Of a DNA stretch of 57,930 nucleotides, positions 53,962 to 57,930 are shown piece by piece. Under the pieces are notes generated by a model. That model searched no databases. It had not been told where the DNA came from and saw only the letters and a list, made by a program, of their open reading frames with translations. The position numbers were made by a program, and so were the translations under genes. Position 1 is the first letter of the stretch. Every line of letters starts with the position of its first letter. The DNA comes from 66-474 sp035249175 (GTDB lineage Bacteria > Pseudomonadota > Gammaproteobacteria > Xanthomonadales > Rhodanobacteraceae): assembly GCA_035249175.1 (NCBI GenBank), contig DATFGT010000010.1, positions 1 through 57,930 on the forward strand, written 5' to 3'.

Positions 53962-54405
53962 TCAGTGTGTGGCCAGCCGTTTGATCGCGGCGTCCAGCGC
54001 GTAGCGGTAACTGTCCGCGCCGAAACCGGCAATGACGCCAAGCGCCAAGTCGGAGAAATACGATTGGCGGCGGAACGGTTCGCGCCGGTGTGGGTTGGAA
54101 AGATGTATCTCGATGAACGGGATCGCCACGGCAGCCAGCGCATCGCGTAACGCCACGGAGGTGTGGGTGAAGGCGGCCGGATTGATCAGGATGAACGCGG
54201 TTGCATCCCGCTTCGCCGCCTGCACCCGCTCGACGAGTTCGTGCTCGGCGTTCGAGCGATAGCTGGTCAGCGTGTGACCGGCGGCTTCCGCTTGGCGGGT
54301 CAGCGCGGTGTCGATGTCTGCCAGTGTGGTGCAGCCGTACACCTCCGGCTCGCGGTCGCCGAGCAGGTTGAGGTTGGGACCATGAAGAACCAGAATCTTC
54401 GCCAC
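53962..54405 (-). CDS. aroQ: 3-dehydroquinate dehydratase, type II
   Basis: 147 residues; third step of the shikimate pathway. Starts with GTG at 54405 (MAKILVLHGPNLNLLGDREP). Catalytic Tyr in EPEVYGCTTL, NPAAFTHTS, HLSNPHRREPFRRQSYFSD and the late AGFGADSY are all present. Between a thioredoxin-like gene and accB, as in many proteobacteria. Confidence 0.96.
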   Translation of the reverse strand: MAKILVLHGPNLNLLGDREPEVYGCTTLADIDTALTRQAEAAGHTLTSYRSNAEHELVERVQAAKRDATAFILINPAAFTHTSVALRDALAAVAIPFIEIHLSNPHRREPFRRQSYFSDLALGVIAGFGADSYRYALDAAIKRLATH

Positions 54406-54536
54406 GCTGCGAGCGTAACCTGGGGCCGGGCCGAAGCGGCGAAGTCTGAACTGTCATTCACATTTTGTCCAGCGATGCCAGATGGATCGCCGGAGTTTGG
54501 CGAAGTTGCTTGCGCGTTTGCGAGACCGAAAGCTTT

Positions 54537-55103
54537 TCAGGACTTTGTGGTCTTGGCTTGCTTCAGCCAGTCGTCGAGCAGTCCCTCGTCCAGCGGGCCG
54601 AGCTTGGTTTCCAGAATGCGCCCGTCGCGGCCGACCAGCACGCTGTAGGGCAGCAAGCCCGCGGTGTCGCCGAACACGGTGGTCGGCACGGGATCGGCGT
54701 CGATGCCGATCAGGATGGGGTAATCGATCGAGACGCGCTTCATGAAAGCTGCTGCCGACTGCGTTTGCTCCATTGCGATGCCGACTACCTCCACGCCGTC
54801 AGACGTGTGCTCGCGCTGGAACTTCGCCAGCAGCGGCATTTCCTTGAGGCACGGCACGCACCAGCTTGCCCAGAAGTTCAGCAGCACGACCTTGCCGTGC
54901 CATTTCGCAAGTGCGGTGGCATTGCCCTGCAGATCAGGCAATGCGTAGCTGCTGGCCGAATCGCCGACCGCGAACGTCCTGATTCCCGCCGGCGCAGGAG
55001 GCTGGTCGGGCATCGGATTCATCCAATGGTTCTGCAGCCACCAACCGCCGGCGGCGGCCATGCAGGCGAGAACAAGGATCACGACCGTGCGGCGATCCAT
55101 CAT
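54537..55103 (-). CDS. membrane-anchored TlpA-like thioredoxin-fold protein
   Basis: 188 residues with an N-terminal signal anchor (MMDRRTVVILVLACMAAAGG). Redox site is CVPC in LLNFWASWCVPCLKEMPLL, matching TlpA/ResA thiol reductases of the periplasm. Start overlaps the dsbD stop, so it probably receives electrons from DsbD to reduce periplasmic disulfides (inferred from order). Confidence 0.9.
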   Translation of the reverse strand: MMDRRTVVILVLACMAAAGGWWLQNHWMNPMPDQPPAPAGIRTFAVGDSASSYALPDLQGNATALAKWHGKVVLLNFWASWCVPCLKEMPLLAKFQREHTSDGVEVVGIAMEQTQSAAAFMKRVSIDYPILIGIDADPVPTTVFGDTAGLLPYSVLVGRDGRILETKLGPLDEGLLDDWLKQAKTTKS

Positions 55104-56941
55104 CGCGGCGCCGGCTCCCTGTCGGCATGGACCAGCGCGTTGCGGACCAGCGATGCGGTCAGTACGGTCGGCAGCGCCTGACCCGCGCCGCCGCCGCGCG
55201 GATACACCACGTACAGCGGGACGCCCGGCGAATGGAAGGATTTCAGGTAGGCGCCGATTTCGGGATCGACGTCGGTCCAGTCTCCCTTCATGTACACCGC
55301 GCCGGTTCGGGTGAGCAGGTTGTGGAAGGTTTGCGTGTTCAGGACCGCGTATTCATTGGCCTTGCAGGTGACACACCAGTCGGCGCCGATGTCCACGAAT
55401 ACCGGTGTGCCCGCATCGCGCAGCGACTGCAGCTTCGTGGGGCTGAAGGCGACGATGTTGGAATCTGTCGTGGTCGTGCGAGCGGGCGGTGCAACCCGCG
55501 CAACGCCATACACCGATGCCGCGGCAGCCAACGCCAGTACCGCGGTGAAGGCATGTCCCAGTTTGCGCCCCGGCCGGCTGCGCCCGTGCCACCACAGCGC
55601 CGCGGCCAGTACCACCATCGCGACCAATACCAGCGCCACCGCATCGGCGCCGCGCTGGTGCGCCAGCACCCACACCAGCCACACCGCCGACAAGTACATC
55701 GGGAACGCGAGGATCTGCTTCAGGGTTTCCATCCAGCGGCCGGGCTTCGGGAGCAGCCGCGCTAGCGCGGGCACCAGTCCGATCAGCGTCAGCGGCAACG
55801 CAAGGCCGATGCCCAGCACCAGCATGACCAGCAGTTCGTGCGAAGCGGGCGCAATGAAGGCGTAGGCCAGCGCCACGCCCATGAACGGCGCGGTGCACGG
55901 GCTGGCCACGATCACCGCCAGTACGCCGGTGAAGAAGTGTCCGGCCGCGCCGCCGCGACGCGTCAGGGTTTCGCCAACATTGCCAAGCCGCGCGCCGAAC
56001 TGCGCCACGCCCGACATCGACAATCCGACCGTGAACAGCACGCAGGCGAGCACGGCGACGATGACCGGTTGCTGCAGTTGCGTACCCCAGCCGACCGCAT
56101 GGCCGGCGCTGCGCAGGCCGAGGATCGCGAGCCCGATCGCAAGAAACGTGGCGATCACGCCCAACGCGTAAGCCAGTGCATCGATACGGGCGCGCTGGCG
56201 GGATTCGCCGCTTTCCAGCACGCCGACCGCCTTGATCGCCAGGATGGGCAATACGCACGGCATCAGGTTCAGGATCAACCCGCCCGTGAAAGCAAGCAGC
56301 AGTGCGAATGCGAGTCCCGTGCTGATCGGGCTCAAGCTCTGTGCGCCGGCTTCCGGCGCGGCCGACGTTGGCCCGCTCGAAATTCCCGCCGCCAGCGAGG
56401 CGGTCATCGGACCGCGGGATGCGCCGCCATCGACAGTGTTTCCGCCGCCGGTGGCGGCAATCGGCCCCCCGCCGGACGTCGGCAGGATGAACGTTTCGGT
56501 GTTCGGCGGATAGCAGATCAGCGGCGGCACCTCGTGGCAGCCCTGGTAGCTCACTTCCACCTTCAGCGTCACCGGTACGGCGCCGGCCGCGGTGTAGGGC
56601 AGCGCTGCGTCGGCGGCGCCGTGGTAGATCTCCACGTCGCCGAGGTAGGGGTCGTGTTCCCTGGTTCCGGGCGGCGTCTGCAATGCGCCGGGGCTGACGC
56701 CGGGGGTCAGGACTTTCGCATGGATGCGGCCGCGATACAGGTAGTAATGCGGCGCGATGTCGAAATGCAGCGCGACCGTGCCGGGCTTGTCGATGGTGGC
56801 CTTGAGCGCGAACGCCTGCGTGACCGGTAGCAGGCCTTCGCCGGGACTTGCGCTTTGGGCGTTCGTGCCCAGGACGACGAGGAGCAGGGCCGCCGGCAGG
56901 AACAGGCGCAAGAGCAGTTTTCCGGGGAGTGGCATCATCAT
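55100..56941 (-). CDS. dsbD: thiol:disulfide interchange protein DsbD
   Basis: 613 residues carrying electrons from cytoplasmic thioredoxin to the periplasm. Signal peptide, N-terminal DsbD-alpha domain with Cys pair in VSYQGCHEVPPLICYPP, eight-helix membrane domain with the redox cysteines LMPCVLPIL and ASPCTAPFMG, and a C-terminal thioredoxin domain with WCVTC. Three ATGs in a row (56941, 56938, 56935) make the exact start uncertain. The frame extends upstream without conservation. Confidence 0.95.
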   Translation of the reverse strand: MMMPLPGKLLLRLFLPAALLLVVLGTNAQSASPGEGLLPVTQAFALKATIDKPGTVALHFDIAPHYYLYRGRIHAKVLTPGVSPGALQTPPGTREHDPYLGDVEIYHGAADAALPYTAAGAVPVTLKVEVSYQGCHEVPPLICYPPNTETFILPTSGGGPIAATGGGNTVDGGASRGPMTASLAAGISSGPTSAAPEAGAQSLSPISTGLAFALLLAFTGGLILNLMPCVLPILAIKAVGVLESGESRQRARIDALAYALGVIATFLAIGLAILGLRSAGHAVGWGTQLQQPVIVAVLACVLFTVGLSMSGVAQFGARLGNVGETLTRRGGAAGHFFTGVLAVIVASPCTAPFMGVALAYAFIAPASHELLVMLVLGIGLALPLTLIGLVPALARLLPKPGRWMETLKQILAFPMYLSAVWLVWVLAHQRGADAVALVLVAMVVLAAALWWHGRSRPGRKLGHAFTAVLALAAAASVYGVARVAPPARTTTTDSNIVAFSPTKLQSLRDAGTPVFVDIGADWCVTCKANEYAVLNTQTFHNLLTRTGAVYMKGDWTDVDPEIGAYLKSFHSPGVPLYVVYPRGGGAGQALPTVLTASLVRNALVHADREPAPR

Positions 56942-57119
56942 GACCGCAAAGTAAGACCGGCGCCTGCCGCCATTGATTTCCGGGATCCGTGTTTCGGCAG
57001 GCGATGTGGCGGCGGCGCGTGAACGCGAACCGCAAGTTGAGCTGCATCGCGCAGCGGTGACAACTTGCACGAGCCGAAGCCTGAAAGGAATTGTCGCAGG
57101 CACGCGTGCGCGCCGCCAC

Positions 57120-57443
57120 TCACCGGCTCGCGGTTTCCGCGCCCAGCCAGTCGAGATACGCACGATGGCCATCGACGATTTCGACAGCGACCAGCTCGGG
57201 GACATCATGAGAGTGCAGTTGGAGCAGCCGCGTGCGCAGGGCTTCGAAGCGCTCGCGCGTGGTCTTGATCAGCAACAGCACTTCGACATCCTCATGGATT
57301 TGGCCTTGCCAGCGGTACGTCGAGGCGATGCCGGGAACGCGATTCACACACGCCGCCAGCTTTTCCTCGACCAGCGCGCGCGCCATTTTCGCAGCGCTTT
57401 CCGCATCGGGGCACGTGGAAAGGCAGAGCAGGGGCGTTGACAT
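57120..57443 (-). CDS. cutA: CutA1 divalent-cation tolerance protein
   Basis: 107 residues, the usual CutA size. Sequence MSTPLLCLSTCPDAESAAKM, VEEKLAACVNRVPGIASTYRW, EDVEVLLLIKTT and the late HDVPELVAVEIVDGHRAYLDW are characteristic. A trimeric signalling or metal-binding protein whose role remains debated. ATG 57443 removes a spurious extension. First gene of the minus-strand cluster; diverges from groES. Confidence 0.93.
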   Translation of the reverse strand: MSTPLLCLSTCPDAESAAKMARALVEEKLAACVNRVPGIASTYRWQGQIHEDVEVLLLIKTTRERFEALRTRLLQLHSHDVPELVAVEIVDGHRAYLDWLGAETASR

Positions 57444-57592
57444 TCCGGCAGGGTAGCAGCCGCTTTGCATGGCGGGTCTCGGATGCCGCGCATGCGTTGC
57501 CAGCACTCGCCGGCACCCCGCCCCTCGGCGAGTCTCAGGCATCCGGGCCGGTACCAACTGCCACTGACAGTGGGCGGCGCCCGTTTCACCCC

Positions 57593-57620
57593 TTGAAACC
57601 CCGCTTTCCGGACCTACAAT
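57593..57620 (+). promoter_or_regulatory. groES promoter
   Basis: -35 TTGAAA (57593-57598), 16-bp spacer, -10 TACAAT (57615-57620). The CIRCE operator begins at the last base of the -10, so transcription starts inside it. The -35 flank CCCTTGAAA also resembles a sigma-32 -35, but no matching CCCCAT -10 follows. Confidence 0.75.
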
Positions 57621-57646
57621 TAGCACTCGTCGTTGTTGAGTGCTAA
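57620..57646. promoter_or_regulatory. CIRCE operator (HrcA binding site)
   Basis: TTAGCACTC-N9-GAGTGCTAA, a perfect match to the consensus. Binds the HrcA repressor to control groESL in response to heat. HrcA itself is not in the window. Confidence 0.98.
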
Positions 57647-57684
57647 CAACGCGTCCCTTTCATCCCTACGCAGCTGGAGTCGTT

Positions 57685-57930
57685 ATGAAGCTTCGTCCGT
57701 TGCACGACCGCGTCATCATCAAGCGCCTCGAGGCGGAAACCAAGTCCGCCGGCGGCATCGTCATCCCCGACACCGCGACCGAAAAGCCGATCAAGGGCGA
57801 AGTGGTCGCCGTGGGCACCGGCAAGATCCAGGAAGACGGCAAGGTCCGCCCGATGGCGGTCAAGGCCGGCGACAAGGTGCTGTTCGGCAAGTATTCCGGC
57901 ACCGAGGTCAAGGTCGATGGCGAGGAACTG
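57685..57930 (+). CDS. groES: co-chaperonin GroES, 3' end outside window
   Basis: First 82 of about 95 residues: MKLRPLHDRVIIKRLEAETK, SAGGIVIPDTATEKPIKGEV, GDKVLFGKYSGTEVKVDGEE. Caps the GroEL ring during protein folding. Controlled by the CIRCE operator 39 bp upstream. groEL presumably follows outside the window. Confidence 0.98.
   Translation, partial: MKLRPLHDRVIIKRLEAETKSAGGIVIPDTATEKPIKGEVVAVGTGKIQEDGKVRPMAVKAGDKVLFGKYSGTEVKVDGEEL

Noticed and set aside
57593..57620. Sigma-32 heat-shock promoter for groES
   Set aside because: The -35 is compatible, but there is no CCCCAT-type -10 at the right distance; CIRCE already explains heat control.

Overview
The window reads as a chromosomal segment of a high-GC gammaproteobacterium of the order Lysobacterales (Xanthomonadales). 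Three things support this: a pcm-tolC pair next to a TetR gene, a TraB/GumN-family protein, and the gene order cutA-dsbD-tlpA-aroQ-accB-accC-prmA-DUF3426-fis-purH facing groES. An sX13-like small RNA beside polA fits too. I cannot assign a genus; Rhodanobacteraceae or a relative is plausible.

Region 1 (1-10.4 kb): metK carries an in-frame TAG. It is followed by dusB, a TPR-GGDEF sensor, a truncated haemoglobin diverging from fdxA, tpx, waaA, and the convergent pcm-tolC operon with a TetR-type regulator. Region 2 (10.5-27.5 kb): a TPP riboswitch precedes thiC. Then come a ferritin-like protein, a GT39 transferase, a secreted M28 peptidase, hrpB, tatD, a methyltransferase coupled to an RluE-like synthase, a TraB/GumN protein, ppc, and a GT9-PAP2 pair probably acting on the cell envelope. 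Region 3 (27.9-40.0 kb): a two-component system, a tripartite RND efflux operon, and a divergent operon encoding a membrane protein, a mini XRE regulator, a secreted alpha/beta hydrolase and a NatAB-type ABC exporter. Two near-identical 18-bp palindromes sit in the divergent promoter region and are the likely operators.

Region 4 (40.1-43.1 kb) is the accessory part. A complete 2,470-bp IS1595-family element has perfect 26-bp terminal inverted repeats and an 8-bp target duplication. Besides the transposase it carries an unrecognised 257-residue protein, a 54-residue basic protein and a tRNA gene with its own terminator. The tRNA has a leucine-type body with a long variable arm but a proline anticodon (UGG), and it lacks an encoded CCA. 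The element sits in the T-tract of one of several tandem ~90-bp terminator-like repeats lying behind an sX13-like small RNA with C-rich loops.

Region 5 (43.2-57.9 kb): polA has a palindromic repeat inserted in frame between its nuclease and Klenow parts. It is followed by a DUF2782 gene, a GST, and the long minus-strand housekeeping cluster from cutA to purH. The window ends in groES behind a textbook CIRCE operator.

The strongest candidate for an undescribed system is the tRNA-bearing insertion sequence. I know of no characterised IS that carries a leucine-like tRNA with a proline anticodon, but I could not search for one.
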